Assembly: GCA_025352825.1 (NCBI GenBank)
Contig: JANXSG010000164.1
Span: forward strand, 1 to 45,531
Origin: Chthonomonadaceae bacterium
Lineage (GTDB): Bacteria; Armatimonadota; Chthonomonadetes; Chthonomonadales; Chthonomonadaceae
Length of the DNA: 45,531 nt
Reading direction: 5' to 3'
Numbering within the stretch: the first letter of the stretch is position 1; each line of letters starts with the position of its first letter. Below the pieces are notes generated by a model that was given only the letters and a program-made list of their open reading frames with translations, searched no databases and was not told the origin of the DNA. Shown here piece after piece: positions 23,980 to 32,275 of this stretch. A program made the translations under genes and the position numbers.

Positions 23980-24519
23980 TCAGATTTGGCGCTGCTCCGT
24001 TTGTTCTAACACATCCAACGTCTGATGGAACCATATATTAAGATTTTGCCAACAATCCGGTGGTTCGTGCCACCAATTATAGCGAGCTTGCACCATATTA
24101 TTATCGAATGCTACCTCATAACGAGTCCCATCAAGACCTATAGTTTCGAAATCGACCATGACATTAATGACAAGGCTTTTCAACGCAACTAGTGTTGCTT
24201 CGACCCAATCTGCTTCAATCGGGTATTGATGGAATTCTATGGTAGGCAAAAGAGGACGTGGATATCGCAGGCGAATTGTGGGTGTTTCAAACTTGTTTAG
24301 ATCAGAATCTTTATGCCAGATTCTGTGTATTACGAAATGCCGATTCTCAGTCTTTCTATCTTCGCAAATCTCCCAGCTCGATGGTGCCTCAAATGATGGC
24401 AGTTCAAGCAATTGGAACAACTGACGTACTTTCAAACTGCTCGATGTATTGCCTCGTCGAAGCAGTTCTATTGCTAATTGTTCTAGCGAATTCCATTCTT
24501 CATGCTGATGCTCTTCCAA
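23980..24519 (-). CDS. Hypothetical protein
   Basis: The 179-residue protein starts at a TTG (24519) with AAGGCGG seven bases upstream. It has a helical acidic N-terminus, a central stretch rich in aromatic residues and histidine (RHFVIHRIWHKD, YPRPLLPTIEFHQYP), and a Trp-rich C-terminus (ARYNWWHEPPDCWQNLNIWF). No signal or membrane segment is seen. I do not recognise a family; the soluble, acidic, Trp-rich make-up resembles some polymorphic-toxin immunity proteins, but no toxin is present. It lies in the accessory stretch between the two copies of the ADP-ribosylglycohydrolase gene's 3' end. Confidence 0.7.
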   Translation of the reverse strand: MEEHQHEEWNSLEQLAIELLRRGNTSSSLKVRQLFQLLELPSFEAPSSWEICEDRKTENRHFVIHRIWHKDSDLNKFETPTIRLRYPRPLLPTIEFHQYPIEADWVEATLVALKSLVINVMVDFETIGLDGTRYEVAFDNNMVQARYNWWHEPPDCWQNLNIWFHQTLDVLEQTEQRQI

Positions 24520-24620
24520 TTAGTGCCGCCTTCAAAAATCTCTAAAATCCAAATTACGAATACACGTTCGAAAGTGTTATTTTATCATCAGTAAAATAGA
24601 CAGGAGTAAGGTTAAAATAA

Positions 24621-24998
24621 TTATGGATTGGTAATGGAGTGCAGGGTGAAAGTGGCACCATCAAGAATGGGCAAAATTAATTCAAAGCCATACATCAGCG
24701 ACATCCCAATAAGTGGCTCGGCATCTATCTCATCAACTGGGATTATGACGAGATTACTGTCCCAAACGACTGTTGCATTATAGACGTTGAATAGTGCTTG
24801 GCTTCCGTCTGCTAAGGTCGCACCGCCTCGTTCTCTCCATGCCAATCCCAACTTAGATACGATTTCAGGCGGCAGAGTCAACCATCCAGTATAGCCAGTA
24901 TCCACAACAGCTTCGATTTTCTGTTCTTTTCCAACGAAATCATGCAGAATGACTTGCAAAACCGCTTCTCGTTCAGCGTTGACGATGCCGGATATCAT
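24621..24998 (-). CDS. Clan AA (retropepsin-like) aspartic protease
   Basis: The 125-residue protein has the single-lobe aspartic protease pattern: strand-turn AVVDTGYTGWLTLP with catalytic Asp in D-T-G near residue 33, a flap-like middle (GGATLADGSQALFNVYNATV), and the second hydrophobic motif EPLIGMSLMYGF. Such small proteases work as dimers. It overlaps the preceding gene (24995-25273) by four bases (ATGA), a pairing seen in many bacteria in which the upstream gene encodes a small helical protein. Substrate and role are unknown; an accessory or toxin-antitoxin-like role has been suggested by context only. Confidence 0.85.
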   Translation of the reverse strand: MISGIVNAEREAVLQVILHDFVGKEQKIEAVVDTGYTGWLTLPPEIVSKLGLAWRERGGATLADGSQALFNVYNATVVWDSNLVIIPVDEIDAEPLIGMSLMYGFELILPILDGATFTLHSITNP

Positions 24999-25273
24999 GC
25001 AATCCGCCGACTGCGGCCAGCTCCGAAGCGACGCAAGTATTCATATCCGACACGCTTCATCCACGTTTGAGCGTCTGGGATACGCGTGAAAAGCCGGTCT
25101 CCTGCCACGAGTTCGTCTGTGTCCATTTCCCATTGGCCTGTTTCGATGTCTATTGCGATGAATTTGCCTTTGTTCTGTTCGCTCTCCACCTGTGTTTTAA
25201 TATCGCGGTTATAAATCTCATCACCACGTCTGGCGAATTCCTCTTTTGTGTATCTGGGCTGCCGTACCAACAT
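24995..25273 (-). CDS. Small conserved partner of the aspartic protease
   Basis: ATG 25273 is preceded by GGAGG seven bases upstream, so the 92-residue product begins MLVRQPRYTKEEFARRGDEI and continues with KFIAIDIETGQWEMDTDEL and RLFTRIPDAQTWMKRVGYE. I recognise this as the small protein often encoded just before clan AA proteases. The longer frame up to 25435 has no ribosome site and runs across the duplicated gene fragment. No catalytic motif is seen; the arrangement (four-base overlap) suggests that both proteins are made together. Confidence 0.8.
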   Translation of the reverse strand: MLVRQPRYTKEEFARRGDEIYNRDIKTQVESEQNKGKFIAIDIETGQWEMDTDELVAGDRLFTRIPDAQTWMKRVGYEYLRRFGAGRSRRIA

Positions 25274-25389
25274 TTGATTTCCTCCATAAGCAGAAGTGGA
25301 GTGCAATACTTTGCGCTCAACTCTATTATACATCAGTGTTCGTGCTAATGTTAGTCCTTCCAACAACCGTCTCTTCCGTTTTTTGGAAA

Positions 25390-25506
25390 GGCGAAAATCA
25401 GGTGATGGTGAAATGGGTACGCAGCAAGGAACCATCGCAATTCAGTCTCACCATCTCAGATCGTTATGGCCGCGGCCTCCCAGAAGTAGGCAGCACCTCC
25501 TGGTAG
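25390..25506 (+). pseudogene. 3'-end fragment duplicated from the ADP-ribosylglycohydrolase-family gene
   Basis: The last 38 codons (GENQVMVKWVRSKEP to STSW and TAG at 25504-25506) match the end of the gene at 21512-23791 (GDNQVMVKWVRSQEP to NTSW) at about 88% of bases. Nearly all differences are at third positions, which suggests that the copy diverged while it was still a working gene. Sequence upstream of 25390 is unrelated, so the copy is truncated at its 5' end. Confidence 0.85.
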
Positions 25507-25590
25507 AAGATCACATTGCTTTGCCTTGTATCATAGTACATGATCTTCATTGATTTTATATATCCTCGCATCTAACCCTTCCTTTAATCA

Positions 25591-25626
25591 TATCAATTCT
25601 CTCCCGATTAAGGGAGAGAATTGATA
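25591..25626. terminator. Bidirectional hairpin after the PEP-CTERM gene
   Basis: A perfect 15-bp stem (25591-25605 with 25612-25626, containing AATTCTCTCCC) and a six-base loop lie just 12 bp beyond the minus-strand stop at 25639. There is no clear T-run, so it may act as a bidirectional or protective hairpin. Confidence 0.6.
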
Positions 25627-25638
25627 TTTGAGAACAGC

Positions 25639-26262
25639 TTATTTCCTTCGACGTTTAATCAAAAGAGTCCCGCCCATCGTTCCTGCACCTAATAGAAGTG
25701 CGAGAGAGCCTGGTTCGGGAGTGACAGTCGTAATTACTGGCGCTACTGCGATGTTGTCAATAAAGAAACTTGAATCATCGCCTCGTTCACCACTAAGACT
25801 GATAGTTAAAGTCGAAGCTGGTGCAACGAAATCCACGTCGAAAGACTTGTAAATATCATTGTGGGTAAAATCTGCGAATGGTCGGGCGAATGCCCCAACC
25901 AGTACTCCATTTACTGAGACACCAAAGGACAAAGTGTCGATAGTACCGTAACTCGGGGAATAACTAGCATAATCTCCTGTTAAATGATATGTCTTCCCAA
26001 GTGTAAAACCCGAAACGTCTTGGGATATAGTTGGGTCAGAATTTAATTCACCACCTGCATTTAATATAAAGGATGTGCTATGGTTTCCATAATCCGCCCA
26101 GCCTCCATGAAGATCTATATTGTCCGATGTCCATCCACCGCCTGTTCCATTATTGGGTACAAACGTATCAAATGTACCATTCACGATAGACTGAGCATGA
26201 GCCATTGGCGACAAACATATAATTCCTAGTACCAGTAGACCATTCCATCGATTGCTAAACAT
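25639..26262 (-). CDS. PEP-CTERM sorting-domain protein
   Basis: The 207-residue protein has a signal peptide (MFSNRWNGLLVLGIICLSPMA, cut after HAQ), an extracellular beta-sandwich region (about 24-180; SIVNGTFDTF, DYGNHSTSFILNAGGEL, FFIDNIAV), and a C-terminal PEP-CTERM anchor: VTPEPGSLALLLGAG, a short hydrophobic stretch, then KRRRK. Such proteins are processed by exosortase and join extracellular matrix or polysaccharide. No exosortase gene is in the window. The ribosome site is AAGGAGAG before ATG. The N-terminal half resembles DUF642/choice-of-anchor-type domains that bind carbohydrate, which is inference. Expect cotransport with other PEP-CTERM proteins elsewhere. Confidence 0.88.
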   Translation of the reverse strand: MFSNRWNGLLVLGIICLSPMAHAQSIVNGTFDTFVPNNGTGGGWTSDNIDLHGGWADYGNHSTSFILNAGGELNSDPTISQDVSGFTLGKTYHLTGDYASYSPSYGTIDTLSFGVSVNGVLVGAFARPFADFTHNDIYKSFDVDFVAPASTLTISLSGERGDDSSFFIDNIAVAPVITTVTPEPGSLALLLGAGTMGGTLLIKRRRK

Positions 26263-26643
26263 AGTTACTCTCCTTTCAAGAGAGGAAAAATACCAATTCT
26301 AATTCTTAAATTATTGAGATTGGTTTAGATTGCAATTATGCCGATTAGTGAAGCATAATTTTAAAATCCGGGAAGCAGATTCATCACACAAAATCGTAAA
26401 GAGTAGGTGCCGCTAGGAGTACAGTCTATCGGCACCCGATCTCAACATTCTTTTACCCGGTGGCATCCTGCAGCCAGGCATAGGAAGCGCGTTGTGTGAT
26501 CACCTCATCCATAATGGAGAGGCTGCATTTATTCATGAACATAAGCAGGATATCATACTAAGCGTTCATTTAGGCGTAAGCGAAGCGTAAGCGAAGCGTA
26601 AGAATGCGGAAATGAGGTGTAAAAAAGAAAAAATATTTGAGTT
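26263..26643. other. Intergenic region with hairpin and tandem repeat
   Basis: The gap upstream of the PEP-CTERM gene should contain its promoter. It also holds a GGTGCCG/CGGCACC hairpin near 26408-26441 and an 11-base tandem repeat (unit CGTAAGCGAAG, about 2.5 copies, 26575-26602). No coding region is seen. Confidence 0.45.
26575..26602. repeat. 11-bp tandem repeat
   Basis: CGTAAGCGAAG occurs twice in tandem and is followed by a third partial copy (CGTAAG). It lies in non-coding DNA. Confidence 0.7.
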
Positions 26644-26967
26644 CTATGGGTTGCCCCAGTCGAAATAGTTCACCATGAGCGTGCTTCCTCCTTTTGTAGG
26701 GCTAGCCTGTCCTACTACAAGATAGCCAGTTCCATAACTGGAGGATGCATCTGGATAGTTACGGCGTTGATATGCATAACCTTTGAACACTGCCTGATCT
26801 TCAATATGACCTTCCGAATTAGCTTTTGCAGCGACTATGCAACTATCCCACCCAAAACTCGAATTAGAAAGTTGTCCTATGATGCGAGCAGTACTATCGT
26901 CTGCTAGATAGAGTGTATTTATTGTGGAAGAGCTGCTGGTTTGAAGGATGTCAAAGTTGTCCGGTTT
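26644..26967 (-). pseudogene. 5'-truncated ORF remnant
   Basis: A minus-strand frame of 107 codons with no start codon runs from just after a TGA (26968-26970) to TAG at 26644. It gives protein-like text: DNFDILQTSSSSTINTLYLA, DDSTARIIGQLSNSSFGWDS, GYAYQRRNYPDASSSYGTGY and LMVNYFDWGNP. No initiation codon occurs in the first 90 codons, so it is a remnant whose N-terminal part is lost or frameshifted. The family is unknown; the polar, Ser/Thr-rich text suggests an exported beta-rich protein. Confidence 0.55.
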
Positions 26968-27076
26968 TCAAATACACATACGACGTTAAAATTTGTAATT
27001 CCCCTTGATTGCAGATAGATTGAACTAACCTACGGTCACTCACGTCCAGCCAGCAAAGAATTGATTCTAAAAAAAG

Positions 27077-27113
27077 AGCCAGGGTTCTCTGTGATTAGCA
27101 GAGAACCCTGGCT
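27077..27113 (-). terminator. Rho-independent terminator
   Basis: A perfect 15-bp stem (27077-27091 with 27099-27113, built on GCCAGGGTTCTCTG) and a seven-base loop, followed on the minus strand by CTTTTTTTAG. This is a textbook terminator for the small secreted protein gene ending at 27136. Confidence 0.9.
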
Positions 27114-27135
27114 TCTGTGATATTGAAATACCCGC

Positions 27136-27486
27136 CTACTTCGAGATAGACTTGACTACGTCCATCAATTTGCCGGCTGCTTCGATGCATCGATCCGAAT
27201 CGTGAGCTAATCTCGCAGAGCGAAGTGATTTGACGGCATCTTTGACGGAAGATGCACTTTTCATATCGAGAGATTTAATTAATTTACCTTCTGCTGCGAC
27301 GATGCGGTCGACTTCGTGATTTACTCGGGTCCACTGGTAGTTCCCCGCATTGTGCTTCACTTCCGATGCGTTCTCCAGGATGATATTCACTGGCCCCATG
27401 GGAATTCCCTCGCCAGCAAAAGCTGAATTTGTATAAGATAGTCCAAAGCTAAGTATAAGTCCGACTGCGATTGTAATTTTGTTCAT
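27136..27486 (-). CDS. Small secreted helical protein
   Basis: The 116-residue protein starts at ATG 27486 with AGGAG seven bases upstream. A signal peptide (about 1-24, ending NSAFA) leads to a mature part of about 90 residues that is mainly helical and charged (RVNHEVDRIVAAEGKLIKSL, then KDAVKSLRSARLAHDSDRCI). It has one Cys in the mature part. A good terminator follows, so it is a single-gene unit. I do not recognise a family; such short periplasmic helical proteins often act as metal or stress binders, but nothing here shows it. Confidence 0.8.
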   Translation of the reverse strand: MNKITIAVGLILSFGLSYTNSAFAGEGIPMGPVNIILENASEVKHNAGNYQWTRVNHEVDRIVAAEGKLIKSLDMKSASSVKDAVKSLRSARLAHDSDRCIEAAGKLMDVVKSISK

Positions 27487-27690
27487 TGTACTGCTCCTGG
27501 AAAACTGCTATTCAATTAGGAGTACGAATTTTTCCGCCTCAAGGTTACTATTGCAAATCGAGTGCCAAATTGTTATTTATGACACTCGATTATTACCTGT
27601 TTCTAATAGAATCACAAATATTCTGTTACTTCTGCCTGCATAACTATTACGTTCACTCAGCGTTCGATTTTTCTCTTGAGCCAACTCGAA

Positions 27691-28488
27691 TCAGTCCCCT
27701 GCAAGCCGGATCACTTGCCCGTCGTAAGCCAATTGGATATGTGGTGGGAGCTCCGCATTCACCGTATCATGTTCAAATTGGTGCGAAAGGTGGGTCAGAA
27801 GCGCCTGTTTTGGTTTCAGCTCTTCTATAATCGATACTGCTTCGTATAGTCCGTAGTGAGTGGAATGCGGTTCATAACGCACGGCATCCAGAATTAGCAG
27901 ATCCAAGTTGTGAAGCTGCGCCATAGATTCCGGGGGAATATAGTTGACATCAGTCACATAGGCTGCGCTTACGGCTGGAGTCGAATTAGTTTCAGGCCGA
28001 TCAAAGCGGTAGGAGAGCACAGGCAGTTTCCCATGTATCACATAAAAAGAGGTGATTTTGAGGCCAAACATCTCAAAAGAGCGTTCGACTTCATGAAGTG
28101 TGATTCGAGGTTTACCCCCGCCTGTCTGCGTGTGCGTAAAGATATACGAGTATATTCTGCGGATGTCGGCGAGTGTCGCTGCATCACCATAAACAGGAAT
28201 TTCCGTATCCATCAAATCGTTAAATCTTCGCAGATCGTCCAGGCCGAAAATATGATCCGCATGGGTGTGCGTGTAAAGAACTGCATCCACTCGATTTACA
28301 CCAAAAGCCAGAGCCTGGAGCCTTAGTTCGGGTGTGGTATCTATAAGGAGTGATTTTCCGGCATTCCTTACCATGATTGATGGCCTGAAGCGATGATTTT
28401 TAGGATTGTTTGATCTGCAAACCGGGCATTCACATCCAATCATTGGCACGCCATGAGAAGTTCCGCTGCCCATAAAAAGTATTTCCAT
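27691..28488 (-). CDS. PhnP-like MBL-fold phosphodiesterase
   Basis: The 265-residue protein shows the metallo-beta-lactamase fold: MEILFMGSGTSHGVPMIGC, a Cys pair in CECPVCRSN, LLIDTTPELRLQ, the metal motif THTHADHIFGLDDL (about 74-87), and later HGKLPVLSYRF, DLLILDAVR and LTHLSHQFEH. This architecture is that of PhnP (phosphoribosyl cyclic phosphodiesterase) and its relatives, but no phosphonate-utilisation genes are present, so the natural substrate is unknown. The start is ATG at 28488. It stands alone as a minus-strand gene, divergent from the membrane protein at 28687. Confidence 0.88.
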   Translation of the reverse strand: MEILFMGSGTSHGVPMIGCECPVCRSNNPKNHRFRPSIMVRNAGKSLLIDTTPELRLQALAFGVNRVDAVLYTHTHADHIFGLDDLRRFNDLMDTEIPVYGDAATLADIRRIYSYIFTHTQTGGGKPRITLHEVERSFEMFGLKITSFYVIHGKLPVLSYRFDRPETNSTPAVSAAYVTDVNYIPPESMAQLHNLDLLILDAVRYEPHSTHYGLYEAVSIIEELKPKQALLTHLSHQFEHDTVNAELPPHIQLAYDGQVIRLAGD

Positions 28489-28686
28489 AATATGGGTAAT
28501 TCGGGAGAATAAGTCTGTTTCCCTTCGTCACTTCGCTTCACTTTTGTGAATCCTGGTATATGTAAGGATGTTGACATAGCGCTTATATGAAGTGAAAACT
28601 AGTGAAACTCATATTGGATTTGATAAGTATACAGATTAATTCAATGCTAATAGTAGTGGTTAGTCCGCTATTGAAAGGAGATTGTG

Positions 28687-29214
28687 ATGACACTTGCACA
28701 GGTTCAGGCTGCCGTTGCTGTCGTTGCCGCGCTGGTTGGAACATGGACAGGACTTCTGATAGCGGTGGCTTTGTTGCTGCCGAAACAGGCGGCAAGAGCG
28801 GAGCTCGCGCTGGAAGAGCATCCAAAAGCATGTTTCGTCAGTGGGCTGGGAATGGTGGCGGCTTTAGTAGGAGTATTTATTGTATTTCAGATCCCTAACA
28901 CCCTTGTCAAGCTCATTGGACAGCTGCTTTTTCTTGGAATAAGCGCTACTCTAATATTGGGCGGGGCGGGGCTTGCCACTTTGATGGGGCGAAGAATATC
29001 CGAGATGTCTGGAGCGAAGACATCATTTGGTTCTCTAGTTCGAGGCAGTCTGATATATAGCATGGCAATCGGATTTCCATATGTAGGCTGGCTGCTATTT
29101 GCTCCACTTTCGGCTATTTTTGCTCTGGGCGCGGGAATCCGTACTCTATGGCCGCGCAGGCATCAGATCGCACCTGTACCTCTTACTTCAATAGAAGGAC
29201 ACGGAGCAGTTTGA
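28687..29214 (+). CDS. Membrane protein upstream of a DUF1800 gene
   Basis: The 175-residue product starts at ATG 28687 with AAAGGAG seven bases upstream. It has about four hydrophobic segments (residues about 8-32, 50-70, 76-100 and 120-150), with a TWTGLLIAVALLLP helix first. No catalytic motif is visible, and I do not recognise a family. One base separates its stop from the ATG of the DUF1800 gene, so they form one operon. It may anchor or assist the DUF1800/DUF1501 proteins, but that is inference from position only. Confidence 0.75.
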   Translation: MTLAQVQAAVAVVAALVGTWTGLLIAVALLLPKQAARAELALEEHPKACFVSGLGMVAALVGVFIVFQIPNTLVKLIGQLLFLGISATLILGGAGLATLMGRRISEMSGAKTSFGSLVRGSLIYSMAIGFPYVGWLLFAPLSAIFALGAGIRTLWPRRHQIAPVPLTSIEGHGAV

Positions 29215-29215
29215 G

Positions 29216-30742
29216 ATGAACACCGCACCCACTGAAAAATTGGAACTCTCCTCTGAGAGACTCGCACTGTTTGTAACCGCGTCTGCCGCTATCGGAACCG
29301 CAGGATGCAGTCAGATTCGCAATCAGACTTCCCGAATTACAGGAGCGCCTAAGGTTCCATTTATACCTCTGGTTTGGCGAGGAGAAAAATCCGAAACGGC
29401 TCGATTTGTTCTAGGCAGGGCAGGGTTTGGGGCAGATACGGGTGCAGTCAATCGAGTCGCCGATATGGGGTCAGCAAACTATCTCGAAGAGCAGCTCCAG
29501 GATAGGCAGGAAGAGGATCCTATTGTCAGTTGGCGTGTCGATTCATTGGAAGTTCTGCAGAGTGAAAAAGATGCACCTGATGCACTTTATAGTATGTCGG
29601 ATGAACAGCTCTTACGTGAAATTCAGCAAGCTGCACTGCTTCGTGCCGTCTATAGCCGACATCAGCTTCGCGAGACTCTGGCCGATTTCTGGACTAACCA
29701 CTTCAATATCTATGCCCTGAAAAACGATGGTCGTTCACTCATACCTTCTGACACAGAGCGAGTCATCCGACCTCATGTTCTGGGTAGTTTTCATGATATG
29801 CTAGTCGCCTCGGCACACAGCCCTGCCATGCTGGCATACCTGGACAACAATCTCAACCGAAGAGGTGTGGCCAATGAAAACTATGCTCGTGAACTCATGG
29901 AACTCCATACTTTAGGAGTATACAGTGGATACTCACTGAAAGATATTCAGGTGGTGGCTAAGTGTTTTACGGGGTGGACTGTACAGACTGGTTTTAAGCG
30001 TGGCCTGCCCGATTACGATCCGAAGAATCACGATGACAGCATTAAATTTATACCATTTCTGAATCTCACGATTAAGCCCAATGGAGGCAAGCGAGATGCA
30101 GCCCAGGTACTGGATGCTTTAGCCGCACACCCCGCCACCGCAAGATTCATCGCCACAAAACTCTGTATGCGCTATTTAGGTACTGCTCCAGAACCGATCG
30201 TAAATTCGGCTGCTGCTGCGTATTTAAAAAGTAATTCAAATATTACTGCAGTAATGCGCCCAATACTTCTCGATGGTCTGCTCTCGCGGGAATACACTTT
30301 GCCGATATTAAAACGCCCTCTAGATTTTGCCGTGTCCGCTATACGTGCTCTGGGGGCAGATACCGATGGCGGAGATGGCGTGCAGCAGTATCTAGCAGCA
30401 ATGGGGCAGCCACTCTATCAATGGCCGATGCCGGACGGGTTTCCATCTAAGCCAAGCGCCTGGACTGGTTCGCTGCTTGGGCGCTGGAACTTTGCATTCG
30501 CACTGACCGCTGGAACGATCAACGGCACCTCAATCAATTTAGAGAATATCTCCAGCATGAAGTCCGATAATGCTGTCTATAGACTTTTAGAAACAGTTTT
30601 CGCATATCCTGCGGCACATTCAGCGATCCGCAGAGAGCGAAATACCCTGATGAGTTTAAGGGATAAAGCCCAGAATTTATCACAACAGTTGCAAGAGCTT
30701 GCCGGTCTGTGTATAGCATCGCCTGCGTTCCAGAGTTGTTAA
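29216..30742 (+). CDS. DUF1800-domain protein
   Basis: The 508-residue protein has the DUF1800 signature: ARFVLGRAGFGADTG near residue 62, LRETLADFWTNHFNIYALK, DMLVASAHSPAMLAYLDNN, ANENYARELMELHTLGV and YSLKDIQVVAKCFTGWT. A hydrophobic stretch with Cys (TASAAIGTAGCSQI) at about 22-33 could be a poor signal or lipoprotein-like segment. DUF1800 proteins are typically paired with DUF1501 proteins and exported; the function is unknown. Here the DUF1501 gene is the next but one downstream, separated by a GspF-like gene and a block of palindromic repeats. The start is ATG 29216, one base after the upstream stop. Confidence 0.9.
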   Translation: MNTAPTEKLELSSERLALFVTASAAIGTAGCSQIRNQTSRITGAPKVPFIPLVWRGEKSETARFVLGRAGFGADTGAVNRVADMGSANYLEEQLQDRQEEDPIVSWRVDSLEVLQSEKDAPDALYSMSDEQLLREIQQAALLRAVYSRHQLRETLADFWTNHFNIYALKNDGRSLIPSDTERVIRPHVLGSFHDMLVASAHSPAMLAYLDNNLNRRGVANENYARELMELHTLGVYSGYSLKDIQVVAKCFTGWTVQTGFKRGLPDYDPKNHDDSIKFIPFLNLTIKPNGGKRDAAQVLDALAAHPATARFIATKLCMRYLGTAPEPIVNSAAAAYLKSNSNITAVMRPILLDGLLSREYTLPILKRPLDFAVSAIRALGADTDGGDGVQQYLAAMGQPLYQWPMPDGFPSKPSAWTGSLLGRWNFAFALTAGTINGTSINLENISSMKSDNAVYRLLETVFAYPAAHSAIRRERNTLMSLRDKAQNLSQQLQELAGLCIASPAFQSC

Positions 30743-30795
30743 GGTAAAAAGTAAATACATTGGTGTAAATGCTTACAATCTATCAAGAGTGTTTC

Positions 30796-30902
30796 TTGGT
30801 ATCTTTGCGACTTTGTGGTTTAAGAAAACACACATATCGTTGTAGGTAAGTACGGAAGTAATATGGAGCAATGAAAATAAACACCAAGGCACCAAGGAAA
30901 AT
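30796..30902. repeat. Dispersed-type purine/pyrimidine repeat pair
   Basis: The left half (TCTTTGCGACTTTGTGGTTT) and the right half (ACACCAAGGCACCAAGG) are arranged as opposed, imperfect inverted units of the 'AACCACAAAG... CACCAAG' kind that is widespread in bacterial intergenic DNA. Confidence 0.5.
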
Positions 30903-30942
30903 ACAATAAAATAATTTCAGACCATTATCTTGACCATCTCGT

Positions 30943-31080
30943 TGCCTAACCCCCCGGCCCTTCCCTGACCACGCAAACGATAAAGCTGTTTGCGTTAGGG
31001 AAGGGGGAGCACTAACGATCAAGATTCCCCCTTCCCTCCGAGGCACGAGGGAATCAGGGAAGGGGGCAGGGGGTTAGGCG
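30943..31080. repeat. Nested palindromic intergenic element
   Basis: The outer arms GCCTAACCCCC (from 30944) and GGGGGTTAGGC (to 31079) enclose an inner CCCTTCCCTGA/TCAGGGAAGGG pair, a perfect 8-bp hairpin ACGCAAAC/GTTTGCGT (30971-30995) and a perfect 12-bp hairpin on AGGGAAGGGGGA (30997-31008 with 31026-31037). The whole can fold as a branched structure. Sequences of this CCTAACCCCC...CCTTCCCT type are dispersed repeats in many bacterial genomes. Confidence 0.75.
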
Positions 31081-31110
31081 CAGAAATTCATTTCGTCGAA
31101 AATTTTTGCA

Positions 31111-32265
31111 TTGCCTCCAGATCAACATCAGATCATGCTTCAGAAGAATCTATTAAACACTCAAAATGAAAATACACGAGAAGGGCTGGAATCCGAGGAG
31201 ATTTCAGTGCCGCATCGAAACGTTTCTGAAGTCATCTTCAATGAGCAAACGCTTGAAAAGCGTACTGCAGCGCCACGTAAAAATAGGCGGGTGCAGCTGC
31301 AGGATTCCCTCTTTTTGGCTCTGCAAGGCAGTGAAGGTAAAAATGGTGAGTATGCAAAATTTTTGAGCAGGTTGAGTTCGCTGCTCTCTTCTGGCAGTAC
31401 TACGGCACAGGCATTGATAGCAGCATCGAACGAGGCCAGCCCAGAATTGAGAGAGATATGTGTCGCGGCATCGGTAACTGCGGCGATGGGACTGCCACTT
31501 TCTGATGCACTTATGCCGCATCGATCTCGGCTGCCCGAGATATTGATACCTACTTTACAGGCAGGCGAGCGAAATGGAAATGTGTTAGGCGCGATTGAAA
31601 GACTGACGGTTACTTTCAACAAAAGCATTCATGTTAATCATAGATTCGGTACAAGTGCTCTAAGCCTTCCCACTCTATTCGGACTGGAAGGCTCGGCATG
31701 GAATGCATCTTCGCGAAGTAGTCTCAAGGCTGTTTTGAAATTTGCCTCGGCTCCCAAATATATTGTACCAATACTGGGACTCTCTTTCCGGAGCGCTGCT
31801 GGTGCAAGGTGGGCTCGATCCTTTGCAGCTAACTGGGAAAATGGAATTCCCGTTTCACAGACTTTGGAGCTCTCTGCAATAAGCGTTCGGAACCGTTCCT
31901 ATGCCTCAGCAATGATGATGGCAGCCGCCAGAACCAGAAATGGCTGGTCACTCAAAGATAGTTTGGCACATGTGGAATGGCTGCCACCCAATCTGGTCAA
32001 CTATATCGAGACGGGCGAACTGACCGGTAATTTCGAGACTTGCCTGAACCAACTCGCAGTTCAGATGGAAGACGATGCAAAGGTATTCATGGGGAAGGCT
32101 GTCTTCCTTGCTACTTATGGAGTACTTTTTGGAATAGCTTTTGTTGGTGCAGTGATAGCATTCGTGATGGCTTGGATGATCGTAGCAGAGTTCGAACGCA
32201 CTCATCCCGAATACGCCAAACCATTTCGTGAGGCTCTGGATAGATATCGCACGACAGGAGAATAG
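31111..32265 (+). CDS. Type II secretion GspF-like (T2SSF) protein
   Basis: The 384-residue protein has two T2SSF-type helical domains. The first (about 83-175) reads FLSRLSSLLSSGSTTAQALI, LREICVAASVTAAMGLPLSD and PTLQAGERNGNVLGAIERL; the second (about 225-330) includes SFAANWENGIPVSQTLELSA and VNYIETGELTGNFETCLNQL. The only strong membrane segments lie near the end (about 330-362); the region after the first domain lacks the usual helices, so the protein is divergent. GspF is the inner-membrane platform of pilus and secretion systems. The start is uncertain: TTG 31111 or ATG 31135, both without a good ribosome site. DUF1501 follows 10 bp later. Confidence 0.7.
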   Translation: MPPDQHQIMLQKNLLNTQNENTREGLESEEISVPHRNVSEVIFNEQTLEKRTAAPRKNRRVQLQDSLFLALQGSEGKNGEYAKFLSRLSSLLSSGSTTAQALIAASNEASPELREICVAASVTAAMGLPLSDALMPHRSRLPEILIPTLQAGERNGNVLGAIERLTVTFNKSIHVNHRFGTSALSLPTLFGLEGSAWNASSRSSLKAVLKFASAPKYIVPILGLSFRSAAGARWARSFAANWENGIPVSQTLELSAISVRNRSYASAMMMAAARTRNGWSLKDSLAHVEWLPPNLVNYIETGELTGNFETCLNQLAVQMEDDAKVFMGKAVFLATYGVLFGIAFVGAVIAFVMAWMIVAEFERTHPEYAKPFREALDRYRTTGE

Positions 32266-32275
32266 GAAGCTCAGC

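Larger units (their letters stand above)
30743..31110. other. Intergenic region filled with palindromic repeats
   Basis: The 368-bp gap between DUF1800 and the GspF-like gene contains no coding frame of interest but two repeat elements: 30796-30902 and 30943-31080, described separately. A promoter or an attenuator for the GspF-DUF1501 pair could lie here. Confidence 0.6.

Noticed and set aside
30796-31080. Insertion sequence
   Set aside because: There is no transposase frame and no terminal target duplication that I can see; only short palindromic repeats are present.
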